The notes beneath the pieces are model-generated. The model ran no database searches and had not been told where the DNA came from. It was given only the letters and a program-made list of their open reading frames with translations. From positions 1-64,000 of the forward strand of contig JAGWWS010000007.1 of NCBI GenBank assembly GCA_018970255.1: a stretch of 64,000 nt of DNA, read 5' to 3'. The DNA comes from Verrucomicrobiota bacterium (lineage in GTDB: Bacteria; Verrucomicrobiota; Verrucomicrobiia; Chthoniobacterales; Terrimicrobiaceae). The translations under genes and the position numbers were made by a program. Of the stretch, positions 17,042-24,545 are shown in pieces. Position 1 is the first letter of the stretch. Each line of letters starts with the position of its first letter.

Positions 17042-19048
17042 ATGAAAAAGATCGTCAGCAGCTATTCGTTCGACGCTTCCGAGCGGCGCATCACCCTGAC
17101 CGGCCTTGTCGTTCCACTCGAACGGCTCCTCCTCATCGTCAACGCCACCCGGAACCTCATCATCTACAACCTCACGGGAACCGGCCATCCCACCCAGCCC
17201 CTCGGCGCAACTGTCGCACAAAACTCGGGCAACACCGTAGTCACGCTTGCCTTCGACACCACCCAGTTCTCCGACTCCGACAAGCTCTCGATCTTCTACG
17301 ACGATGGCACAAGCGGCGGGAACACGATTGACGGAAGCAGCCTCACGATCACAGGCATCGAGAGCGAGGTGGAGATCAAGAACGACGAGGGCAATCCCGT
17401 GCCTGTTGTGGCTCCCGCAAACTACAGGATGCCCGTCGACCTGCGCGGCTCCTACGACAATTCGCTCCCGGTTTCCGGAACGGTTGCCGTGTCAAACAGC
17501 ACGACGCCGCTCGCAGTCAGCGGTCCGCTCACCGACGAACAACTGCGCGGCAATCCGGTTCCCGTGGCTATGAACGGCTGGGCGACGCGTGTCCGCGAAA
17601 AGTTGGGCGAGGTGAGCGTGAGCGGATCCTCCCAATTCTCCTCAAGCCTCCAGGTTCCGAACAATGTCGAATGGATCGCATTCCGGTTGAAGGCGAACAC
17701 GGGCGGAGGCAGCAGCAGCAGGAAATATGTTCCCCAATGGGCGCCGGAGCAGACAGGTGGCGGCATCGGAACCTTTGTGGATACGGGTGATGGATTCTTT
17801 TTCGATGGCAGGATCGTCTACGAAATGCCGGTCACAAATTATGCCGGCGGGGCGGCAGGCAACCATGTCTCCGATTTTGCGTTCATGCACCGCAAGCGCA
17901 CGCCCGGCTATATCCGGTTTTACCAGACCGAGGGGCAGGGCGGCGGCACGACCATCGAAATCTTTGCAGCAAGCGCCCCCGACGAACTGGCAATTCCAAC
18001 GTCCGTTCTTTTGCGGGACGGCTCCGGGAATGCCGTGGCATCGGCAACATCCCCGCCAACCGGAACAGAACGCGCCCTCGTCGTTCGGAACATCCCGCCG
18101 GAAAACCAAAAAACTTTCGTGACCAATGCAAGCGGGACGGTTGCAGCAACGGTCCGGGAGGGCGGCTCCGCCACTGCTCCCCAAGATCCATTTCTTGTCG
18201 TGGGACTCAATCCCACATCGAACGCAGTTCGCCTCACCGACGGCGGATCCAGCACTCCCAGCATCAAACCAGGCAACATTGCCCCAACCGCCCTCGACCC
18301 CGCGCTGGTTGTCAGCTTGAGCCCGAACTCCAATTCGGTTCGCAACCAGGACGGCTCCGGAAATGCCCTCACATCGGCAGCCCGCGGTTCCGAACGAGCT
18401 CTCTCGGTTCAAGTCGTTGATGCATCGGGAAACCAGGTTACATCCTTCGGCGGCAGCGGCGGCGGATCGGTCACACAGAGTGGCACCTGGTCGGTTCGCA
18501 ATCAGGACGGCTCCGGCAACAACATCACCTCATCCGCCCGGGGCACCGAGCGCGCTCTTTCCGTGCAGGTCGTAGACTCCTCCGGGGCGCAAGTCACCGC
18601 TTTCAATGGCGGCGCTGTTTCACAGAGCGGCAACTGGTCTGTGCGCACCCAAGACGGCTCTGGCTTTGCCCTCACATCCATGGCTCGCGGTGCGGAACGC
18701 GCTCTTTCGGTTCAAGTCGTCAACGGTTCGGGCGATCAGATCACCTCATTCGGAAGCCAATCCGCCGCGATGACCCGCGAGGCCAGGGTCGCCCTTCCGA
18801 CAATCACCGGAACCCCAAGCAGCACCCAGATCGCAGCGCTCAATCTTTCCAGAAAATATCTTCTCATCCAAAACCTCGATGCGGCAGGCACGGTTTACCT
18901 GAGTTTCAACGGCGGCACCCCAACGGCCAACTCGTTCCAACTTTTGCCGCGGGCCAGCATCGTTTTTGAGAGCTCTTTCATTCCAACCGGCCAGGTCAAC
19001 GGCGGCGCTTCAACTATGAATACTGCGGTGTTTGTTCTGGAGGCTTAA
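17042..19048 (+). CDS. phage structural protein with tandem VRNQDGSGN repeats
   Basis: A 668-residue protein read from ATG 17042; an in-frame GTG at 17024 is possible. Residues 1-80 form a beta-rich domain (KKIVSSYSFDASERRITLTG) of a kind seen in virion proteins of large phages. Three near-identical units of about 50 residues lie at about 18338, 18494 and 18638 (each with QDGSGN, then ERALSVQVV), with degenerate copies upstream. The C-terminal 90 residues (RKYLLIQNLDAAGTVYLSF) match a domain common in phage head or tail decoration proteins. It is probably a fibre or surface protein. Confidence 0.6.
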   Translation: MKKIVSSYSFDASERRITLTGLVVPLERLLLIVNATRNLIIYNLTGTGHPTQPLGATVAQNSGNTVVTLAFDTTQFSDSDKLSIFYDDGTSGGNTIDGSSLTITGIESEVEIKNDEGNPVPVVAPANYRMPVDLRGSYDNSLPVSGTVAVSNSTTPLAVSGPLTDEQLRGNPVPVAMNGWATRVREKLGEVSVSGSSQFSSSLQVPNNVEWIAFRLKANTGGGSSSRKYVPQWAPEQTGGGIGTFVDTGDGFFFDGRIVYEMPVTNYAGGAAGNHVSDFAFMHRKRTPGYIRFYQTEGQGGGTTIEIFAASAPDELAIPTSVLLRDGSGNAVASATSPPTGTERALVVRNIPPENQKTFVTNASGTVAATVREGGSATAPQDPFLVVGLNPTSNAVRLTDGGSSTPSIKPGNIAPTALDPALVVSLSPNSNSVRNQDGSGNALTSAARGSERALSVQVVDASGNQVTSFGGSGGGSVTQSGTWSVRNQDGSGNNITSSARGTERALSVQVVDSSGAQVTAFNGGAVSQSGNWSVRTQDGSGFALTSMARGAERALSVQVVNGSGDQITSFGSQSAAMTREARVALPTITGTPSSTQIAALNLSRKYLLIQNLDAAGTVYLSFNGGTPTANSFQLLPRASIVFESSFIPTGQVNGGASTMNTAVFVLEA

Positions 19049-19053
19049 CCACG

Positions 19054-19626
19054 ATGGGACTCCAAATCTATCATCCCGAAGCGACCAGTTCCGCATCCGG
19101 GCTTCTCTCCGCAACCGACAAGTCGAAGCTCGACGGCGTTTTCACAACGACGTTCCGAAACCAAAGTTTCGTTATCAAGAGATGGGCTACTTTTGAAAAC
19201 TCAGGCTTCAACGGCCAACAGGGAGGGCTCACCTCAACCGCCTCGAACTCCACTCTCAACGCGAACGGCTACTACCTCCTCACCCACGACTACCTCGACT
19301 GGGACCCGGTTCAATGGTTCCCGTCCTCGTTCAACATTCGATTGTTCTTCCGCTGCGGCACACTCCAGAACGATGGCCTCCATGTGCATGTGCGCCGCCG
19401 CAACATCGCCACGAATGCTTTCACCCCGTTTTCGGGAACGCTGAACTACTTCCGACTCCAAGGGACGAGCAACACGGAGATCGAGGTCACAAACGGCTCA
19501 TCAGTTCCCGTTGCTGCATGGGGCGGACAGGCCGCCCGTGAACGCCTCGAATTTTGGATGGCCGCCTACAATGGCGGCAACGGCGGATGGGTCGGCGAAA
19601 TCACCATCAAAGTGGAGCAGGCATAA
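19054..19626 (+). CDS. tail fibre-like protein
   Basis: A 190-residue protein. The N-terminal ATSSASGLLSATDKSKLDGV is the classic trimeric phage tail fibre motif (the general form being ASxxxAGLMSAxDKxKLDGI). The rest is beta-rich with a Trp/Phe core (DPVQWFPSSFNIRLFFRCG). It is separated from the previous gene by five bases. Probably a short fibre or fibre-tip domain. Confidence 0.65.
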   Translation: MGLQIYHPEATSSASGLLSATDKSKLDGVFTTTFRNQSFVIKRWATFENSGFNGQQGGLTSTASNSTLNANGYYLLTHDYLDWDPVQWFPSSFNIRLFFRCGTLQNDGLHVHVRRRNIATNAFTPFSGTLNYFRLQGTSNTEIEVTNGSSVPVAAWGGQAARERLEFWMAAYNGGNGGWVGEITIKVEQA

Positions 19627-19628
19627 CC

Positions 19629-20111
19629 ATGGACGATCCCCAAACACTTGATCTGATTTCCGAATTCCTTGGAGAGGATGCCGGCAAGGACGTGGAGCCC
19701 GTGAAACTCCTCGTTCGCGGCACCACAGTCTCGGAATTCGATGCCGGCGAAGAACGCGAACCCGGCGACAAGATTGTCCTCTACAGGCGCGAGAATTTCT
19801 CCTCCTACCTGACGCTGGTTGAAGAAACCCCCACCCCGCCGGCCCACACCGCCGAGGAATGGCTCTCCCTGCGTGGCTTCTCGTCGATCCAGCTCGTTAC
19901 TCTCCTCGACCTCGAAAACCAACTCGCATCAGCCGAGCGGGTTTCCGAAAAGCTCGTGAATGTCCGCGCATGGATAAACGGAATCCTCGCCGCCTATGTT
20001 CAAAACCCCTCACCCCGATTCGACTGGCCACAGCCCCCGTTCACCTTCCAGGAGACGACTGCAGAGGCATTCGCCGAACTCTCCGCCGCATTGACACCAA
20101 CCCAGCCATGA
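19629..20111 (+). CDS. hypothetical phage protein (fibre-associated)
   Basis: A 160-residue acidic protein from ATG 19629, two bases after the fibre gene. It has a Pro/Thr stretch (EETPTPPAHTAEEW) and a C-terminal helical half with an aromatic loop (SPRFDWPQPPFTF). It resembles the short helical tail fibre assembly or fibre-cap proteins that follow fibre genes, by position and size only. The next gene starts four bases before its end. Confidence 0.5.
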   Translation: MDDPQTLDLISEFLGEDAGKDVEPVKLLVRGTTVSEFDAGEEREPGDKIVLYRRENFSSYLTLVEETPTPPAHTAEEWLSLRGFSSIQLVTLLDLENQLASAERVSEKLVNVRAWINGILAAYVQNPSPRFDWPQPPFTFQETTAEAFAELSAALTPTQP

Positions 20112-20401
20112 TGCCCTCGACCTACATAGACGCAATCAACCACGCAGCCGCACAATCAGACCGCTGGATGTTCGTAGCCCTCATTCTCATCGGTCTTCTC
20201 GCGGTCTTCAGCCTGTTCCGCTACTTCACTTCGCGCCTTGATCGAATCAAGTTGCAGATGGACGCCCAGACAACCGAGTTCGTCACCCACCTCAAGACCG
20301 CCAACCGGGAAATGCTCACCGTGATCGCCTCCGCCCAAGAGGTCATCAACCGCAACTCCCAGATCATGGAGAGGGTCGAGCGAAAGCTCGAGGGGCGATG
20401 A
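20108..20401 (+). CDS. one-helix membrane protein, putative holin
   Basis: A 97-residue protein with one clear transmembrane helix (residues about 20-40, WMFVALILIGLLAVFSLF) followed by a basic boundary (RYFTSRLDR) and a C-terminal coiled-coil. It is the last + strand gene of the phage block, where holins often lie, and it overlaps the previous gene by ATGA. A second ATG at 20111 is an alternative start, giving one residue less, a feature known from dual-start holins. No endolysin neighbours it in the window, so the role is tentative. Confidence 0.5.
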   Translation: MMPSTYIDAINHAAAQSDRWMFVALILIGLLAVFSLFRYFTSRLDRIKLQMDAQTTEFVTHLKTANREMLTVIASAQEVINRNSQIMERVERKLEGR

Positions 20402-20647
20402 TCATTCCGCTGCGTTGAGTTTCTGCAGGAACTTCTCCGGCTCATCCTTGAAGTCCCTCCTGCATTCGCGGCAGCAGAACTTGAACTCCTGTCCCTCGTA
20501 AACAAGCGAGATGGGCGCGCCGACAGGGTGGAGCTTTTCGTCCGACACGATGCAGATCGCCAGAGGATAGGGCTTCGGTTCATTGGCAGCCGCTGGCTGC
20601 GCCCATGAAACAACGTGCGCGATGAGCAGAATGGTCGCCTTGATCAC
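20402..20647 (-). CDS. small secreted YHS/TRASH-like metal-site protein
   Basis: An 81-residue protein with an N-terminal signal peptide (MIKATILLIAHVVSWAQPAAA) and a C-terminal motif FKFCCRECRRDFKDEPEKF, the Cys pattern of YHS/TRASH-type metal-binding domains. Likely an exported protein that binds copper or another soft metal. It is convergent with the holin-like gene (stops abut) and probably belongs to the host flank or is cargo of the prophage. Confidence 0.7.
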   Translation of the reverse strand: MIKATILLIAHVVSWAQPAAANEPKPYPLAICIVSDEKLHPVGAPISLVYEGQEFKFCCRECRRDFKDEPEKFLQKLNAAE

Positions 20648-20677
20648 TTGAGGAGCATACCTCTCCGGCTCTCCAAG

Positions 20678-21178
20678 TCACCCCTCGCCGGGTCCACCAA
20701 GAATTCCCGGATGTGCTTTGTCCCAGAAGAACGCTGCCTCAAGGCACTCGTAGGTCCGCTTCCACAAGCCGGGCTCCTTGCTTTCCCTCGAACCAGCCAC
20801 GTTCAGCACCTTGATCCCGTGTCCGGTCACAAACCGCTGCAACTCCACCTCGGGGCTGTAGGATTTTGCAAAGGAAAGGTGCACCACCGGCTTTTTCAGC
20901 GAACGCGCAAATTCAACCGTCCGTGCCGACCCGCCAGAAACCACTTTCGCAAACGTGAAGACCACCGTGCCGTCAGAGTCCCTGACATTCCACTCCGTGC
21001 GCTGGAGGTAATTTGACGAGGGCGTTTCCGCGAGCACGTATTGCCCTCCAATCGGACCATCCTCTGCCCTTCGACCCTTGGGGCACCAACCGCCGTAAGG
21101 AAACCCCCACCGGATCGCCACGTCCAACCCGGCACGGTCGGCTCCCGTCTGTCCGCCAGACACAATTTTTTTGATCAT
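20678..21178 (-). CDS. SLOG-fold protein, putative molybdenum carrier family
   Basis: A 166-residue protein from the ATG at 21178 (an in-frame TTG three codons earlier is less likely). The start IKKIVSGGQTGADRAGLDVA is the signature of the putative molybdenum carrier family, a branch of the SLOG Rossmann-like superfamily that binds nucleotide-type ligands. PYGGWCPKGRRAEDG and the C-terminal LNVAGSRESKEPG also fit. Family members are common in phages and mobile elements and their real function is unsettled. It lies between the prophage end and the tRNA, a typical cargo position. Confidence 0.8.
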   Translation of the reverse strand: MIKKIVSGGQTGADRAGLDVAIRWGFPYGGWCPKGRRAEDGPIGGQYVLAETPSSNYLQRTEWNVRDSDGTVVFTFAKVVSGGSARTVEFARSLKKPVVHLSFAKSYSPEVELQRFVTGHGIKVLNVAGSRESKEPGLWKRTYECLEAAFFWDKAHPGILGGPGEG

Positions 21179-21450
21179 GAGCGCCAAATCTTACTGAAGC
21201 AGGTAGGACAAACACTGTCCTAGGTCCCGCGAAACGCATTGAAAAAAATCATCGAAAAGCGACTTCGAAAATCAAACTCCACTCCAAGAGGGAAAAATGG
21301 GGGCGAATTGGAACGCCAATTCCAGTGCCAATTAGTGCCAATAAAAACCGCTAAATGCCACTTTTCGGGACTTTTTGGTGCACCACCGTGCAAGAGAGAT
21401 AATTTGACCTAAACCCTGTAAAGATAGGTTTTTGTATGGTTTTGAGGGCT
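21179..21450. other. gene-free AT-rich junction between phage cargo and tRNA-Lys
   Basis: No credible gene was found in either strand here. The segment is clearly more AT-rich than its surroundings and holds the phased GCCAAT repeats. A TTGACC hexamer at 21404-21409 has no convincing -10 partner at 16-18 bases. The segment borders the 3' end of tRNA-Lys, the usual integration point of tyrosine-recombinase prophages. Confidence 0.6.
21305..21362. repeat. phased GCCAAT repeats and palindrome beside tRNA-Lys
   Basis: Four copies of an 8-base unit close to RYGCCAAT start at 21313, 21325, 21335 and 21355, that is 12, 10 and 20 bases apart, close to whole helical turns. The first copy is half of a perfect palindrome, GAATTGG (21305-21311) with CCAATTC (21316-21322). 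They sit in AT-rich, gene-free DNA between the SLOG gene and the tRNA-Lys 3' end. They may be operator sites or integrase arm sites. Confidence 0.6.
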
Positions 21451-21522
21451 TGGGTTGGCTGGGACTCGAACCCAGAACCAACGCCTTAAAAGGGCGCTGC
21501 TCTACCATTGAGCTACCAACCC
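21451..21522 (-). tRNA. tRNA-Lys (TTT)
   Basis: The minus strand folds as a complete 72-base cloverleaf: acceptor GGGTTGG with CCAACCC, anticodon loop CTTTTAA giving anticodon TTT, T loop TTCGAGT, discriminator A. CCA is not encoded. Its 3' end faces the phage region. Confidence 0.97.
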
Positions 21523-21639
21523 GGAGAGAGCGGAAAGTTATTCCAAGCGCGCCGGCTTGCAATACGGAAAAACCGATATCCGGTGTTGCATCGCCCGCCC
21601 GCCGCGGCCACGATTCGAGCCTTCAACCCCTCCCCTCCC

Positions 21640-23064
21640 ATGCCCACACCCCACAAAAAAATCAGCTTCATCGTTTACTTCATCGGCTTCACCGCGGCCC
21701 TCGCAGGTTTGCTCTTCGGGCTCGATGTCGGCGTGATCTCCGGCGCGCTCGACTTCATCAAGAAGGACTTCATGGCCGACCTCGACCCGGTGCATGCGGA
21801 CTCGCGCGCGGAATTCGTCGTGAGCGCCCTCCTCTGGGGCGCGGTGGCGGGCACGCTCATCAGCGGGCTCCTCTCCTCGAAATTCGGCCGCCGCAAGACG
21901 ATCCTCGTCAGCGCGGTGGTCTTCATTGCCGGGGCGCTGGCTTGCGCGTTTTCGCCGGACGAGCACTTCCTCATCGCAGCCCGTTTCCTGCTCGGGATCG
22001 GCGTGGGCGTCGCCTCGTTCACGGCGCCGCTTTACCTCTCGGAAATTTCGCCGCAATCGGTCCGCGGCTCGATGATCTCGATGTATCAATTGATGATCAC
22101 GATCGGCATCCTGCTCGCCTTTGTGAGCGACACCTGGCTCGCGACCTACGCCACCTTCGACGGCACCACCGGCGGGCACTGGCGGATCATGCTCGGGATT
22201 ATCGCCATCCCGGCGGCCATCATGTTCGCGGGCGTGTTTTTCCTGCCGGAGAGCCCGCGCTGGCTTTTCCTGAACGGCTTCCGCGAGGCGGCCACGGGGG
22301 TCTTCCGCCGCATGAAGCTCGACGACGCGGAAATCGCCGCGGAGGTCCGCGAGATCGAGGACAGCGCGAAAATCCGCCAGAGCGGCTGGAGCCTTTTCAA
22401 GGAAAACGGGAACTTCCGCCGCGCGATCGCGCTCGGCATCGGGCTCCAGGTCATCCAGCAGCTCACCGGCATCAATGTCATCATGTATTACGCCCCGCGC
22501 ATCTTCAGCCTCGCGGGCTTCGGCGACCCCACCGAGCAAATGTGGGGCACCGTGGTGGTGGGCATCACGAATGTGCTGGCGACCTTCATCGCCATCGCCT
22601 TCGTCGACCGCCTCGGCCGCAAGCCGATCATGTATGCGGGCTTCGTGACGATGGGTGCTGCGATGGTGACGGTCGGCTCGCTTTTCAACACCGGCATCGA
22701 CCAACACCCCTCCCTCGGCTACCCGGCCATCGTCGCGCTGCTCGTCTTCATCGTCGGCTTCGCGATGAGCGCAGGCCCGATCATCTGGGTCATCTGCTCG
22801 GAAATCTACCCGCTCTCCGGCCGCGACCTCGGCGTGACCTGCAGCACCACGACGAACTGGGTGGTGAACGCCATCGTCGGGCAAACCTTCCTCACGCTCA
22901 TCAACACGATCGGCGGCGGCAATACCTTCCTCCTCTACGGCGGCATGAATGTCCTCTTCATCATTTTCTTCATCCTGCTCGTGCCGGAAACCAAGGGCGT
23001 TTCGCTTGAGCACATCGAGAGGAACCTGATGTCCGGAAAAAAACTCCGCGAGATCGGGCGGTGA
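21640..23064 (+). CDS. MFS sugar:proton symporter (sugar porter family)
   Basis: A 474-residue protein from ATG 21640; a longer frame would run into tRNA-Lys and is rejected. It has 12 hydrophobic segments and the sugar porter signatures: FGLDVGVISGALDF in helix 1, KFGRRKT in loop 2-3, PESPRWLF after helix 6, QQLTGINVIMYYAP in helix 7, DRLGRKP in loop 8-9, and PETKG at the end. This is the XylE/GalP/GLUT family, which imports monosaccharides at the inner membrane. Substrate cannot be chosen from sequence alone. It stands alone, 45 bases upstream of mnmA. Confidence 0.92.
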   Translation: MPTPHKKISFIVYFIGFTAALAGLLFGLDVGVISGALDFIKKDFMADLDPVHADSRAEFVVSALLWGAVAGTLISGLLSSKFGRRKTILVSAVVFIAGALACAFSPDEHFLIAARFLLGIGVGVASFTAPLYLSEISPQSVRGSMISMYQLMITIGILLAFVSDTWLATYATFDGTTGGHWRIMLGIIAIPAAIMFAGVFFLPESPRWLFLNGFREAATGVFRRMKLDDAEIAAEVREIEDSAKIRQSGWSLFKENGNFRRAIALGIGLQVIQQLTGINVIMYYAPRIFSLAGFGDPTEQMWGTVVVGITNVLATFIAIAFVDRLGRKPIMYAGFVTMGAAMVTVGSLFNTGIDQHPSLGYPAIVALLVFIVGFAMSAGPIIWVICSEIYPLSGRDLGVTCSTTTNWVVNAIVGQTFLTLINTIGGGNTFLLYGGMNVLFIIFFILLVPETKGVSLEHIERNLMSGKKLREIGR

Positions 23065-23074
23065 TCCCCGCGGT

Positions 23075-23103
23075 TTGACGGGCGCGCCCGCACTTCCTAT
23101 CGT
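23075..23103 (+). promoter_or_regulatory. sigma-70-type promoter for mnmA, apparently leaderless
   Basis: TTGACG (23075-23080) and TATCGT (23098-23103) are separated by exactly 17 bases. A start point about seven bases further falls on or next to the GTG at 23110, so the transcript would have little or no leader. Confidence 0.65.
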
Positions 23104-23109
23104 GGCGCC

Positions 23110-24207
23110 GTGAAAGGAAACGGCAGGCGCGTGCTGCTCGGGATGAGCGGCGGTGTGGATTCCAGCGTGGCGGGGGCATTGCTCCTGCGCGACGGCTGGG
23201 ATGTCATTGGCGTGACGATGAAGGTCTGGCCGCAGGACTGCATCTCGCGCGCCGAGGACAAATGCTGCGGGCCCTCGGCCATCGCCGACGCCCGCGGCGT
23301 CGCCCACAAACTCGGCATCCCCCACTATGTCGTGGACGAGGCGGACAACTTCGAAAAAATCGTCATCGACTACTTCGCGAGCGAATACCGCATGGGGCGG
23401 ACGCCCAACCCCTGCGTGATGTGCAACGAGCACCTCAAATTCGGGAACCTCCGCACCAAGGCCCGCGCCCTCGGGGCCGATTTCATCGCCACCGGCCACT
23501 ACGCGATTATCGACCACTTCGAGGACCGCGCCGTCCTTCGCAAGGGGCGCGACGCGAAGAAGGACCAATCGTATTTCCTCTTCAGCCTCCGGCAGGACCA
23601 GCTCCGCCACGCGCTCGCCCCGCTCGGCGGGATGGAAAAACCCGAAATCCGGGAAATCGCACGCGGGCTCGGCCTCAAGGTCGCCGACAAGGTGGACAGC
23701 CAGGAAATTTGTTTCGTCCCCGGCAACGACTACAAGGCGTTCCTCCGCGGCCACCTTGGCGAAAAACAATTCCACCGCGGCGCGATCTACGACACGCAGG
23801 GCAACTTCATCGCCGAACACGAGGGCATCGAAATGTTCACCATCGGCCAGCGCAAGGGGCTGCCCGGCGGATCGCCGAAGCCACGCTATGTGGTCGATAT
23901 CGACCCCGAGACAAACAGCGTGATCGTGGGCGACGAGGAGGAACTCGTGCGCGCCGGGTTCGAAGTGGACCGCGTGAATTGGATCGGCGGCGAGCCTTCG
24001 GGGCCGGTCCGTGCATCCGTGAAGATCCGCTACGCCCACCCCGGCACCGAAGCCCTTTTGGAGCCGCTCGCAGGCGGAAAGGCGCGGGTCGCCCTCGATG
24101 TGCCGCAACGCGCCGTCACCCCCGGGCAGGCGGCGGTTTTTTACGATGGCGACACTGTGATTGGCGGCGGCTGGATCGTCCGCCAACCTGCACCGGTGCC
24201 CGCATGA
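23110..24207 (+). CDS. mnmA: tRNA-specific 2-thiouridylase
   Basis: A 365-residue protein begins with GTG at 23110. MnmA adds sulphur to the wobble uridine (s2U34) of tRNA-Lys, Glu and Gln in the cytoplasm. The PP-loop GMSGGVDSSV is at residues 11-20, the catalytic cysteines lie in PNPCVMCN (about residue 102) and SQEICFVPG (about residue 200), and the family motifs GRTPNPC and FTIGQRKG are present. Length is normal. No Shine-Dalgarno precedes the GTG, which agrees with the leaderless promoter. The start of cutA overlaps its stop by ATGA. Confidence 0.96.
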   Translation: MKGNGRRVLLGMSGGVDSSVAGALLLRDGWDVIGVTMKVWPQDCISRAEDKCCGPSAIADARGVAHKLGIPHYVVDEADNFEKIVIDYFASEYRMGRTPNPCVMCNEHLKFGNLRTKARALGADFIATGHYAIIDHFEDRAVLRKGRDAKKDQSYFLFSLRQDQLRHALAPLGGMEKPEIREIARGLGLKVADKVDSQEICFVPGNDYKAFLRGHLGEKQFHRGAIYDTQGNFIAEHEGIEMFTIGQRKGLPGGSPKPRYVVDIDPETNSVIVGDEEELVRAGFEVDRVNWIGGEPSGPVRASVKIRYAHPGTEALLEPLAGGKARVALDVPQRAVTPGQAAVFYDGDTVIGGGWIVRQPAPVPA

Positions 24208-24545
24208 TCCGTTTCGTCCTGACCACATTCCCCGACCCCGATGCCGCGGACCGCGCCGCCAGATTGCTCGTTTCCGAACACCTCGCCGCGTGCGCCACAA
24301 TCATCCCCGAGGCGAAATCGGTCTACCGTTGGAAGGGCGCCATCGAGGAATCCCACGAAGCCGCCGTTCTCATCAAAACCGCAGCCGCGTCATTCCCGGC
24401 ATTGGAGAAACGCCTCAAGGAAATCCACCCCTACGAGACGCCGGAGGTCGCTTCGTTCGAAGCCGCCGATGTTTCGAAAGCCTACGCCGACTGGGTGCTC
24501 CAATCCTGCACCGCGGGCAATCCCAGCGCCTCGCCGGCGAGGTAA
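24204..24545 (+). CDS. cutA: divalent-cation tolerance protein CutA
   Basis: A 113-residue protein of the small trimeric CutA1 family, recognised by the early Leu/Thr/Phe-Pro-Asp strand (FVLTTFPDPDAADRAA), the ACATIIPEAKSVYRWKG segment and EIHPYETPEV. The family is linked to copper tolerance in E. coli but its exact role is unsettled. It is translationally coupled to mnmA (ATGA). The last 64 bases overlap the 3' end of folC on the opposite strand. Confidence 0.93.
   Translation: MIRFVLTTFPDPDAADRAARLLVSEHLAACATIIPEAKSVYRWKGAIEESHEAAVLIKTAAASFPALEKRLKEIHPYETPEVASFEAADVSKAYADWVLQSCTAGNPSASPAR

Noticed and set aside
21538-24300. Long open frame of about 920 codons on the minus strand opposite the sugar transporter, mnmA and cutA.
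   Set aside because: It is antisense to three well-recognised genes and its product is rich in Asp, Glu, Arg and His with no domain, the normal artefact of high-GC DNA.
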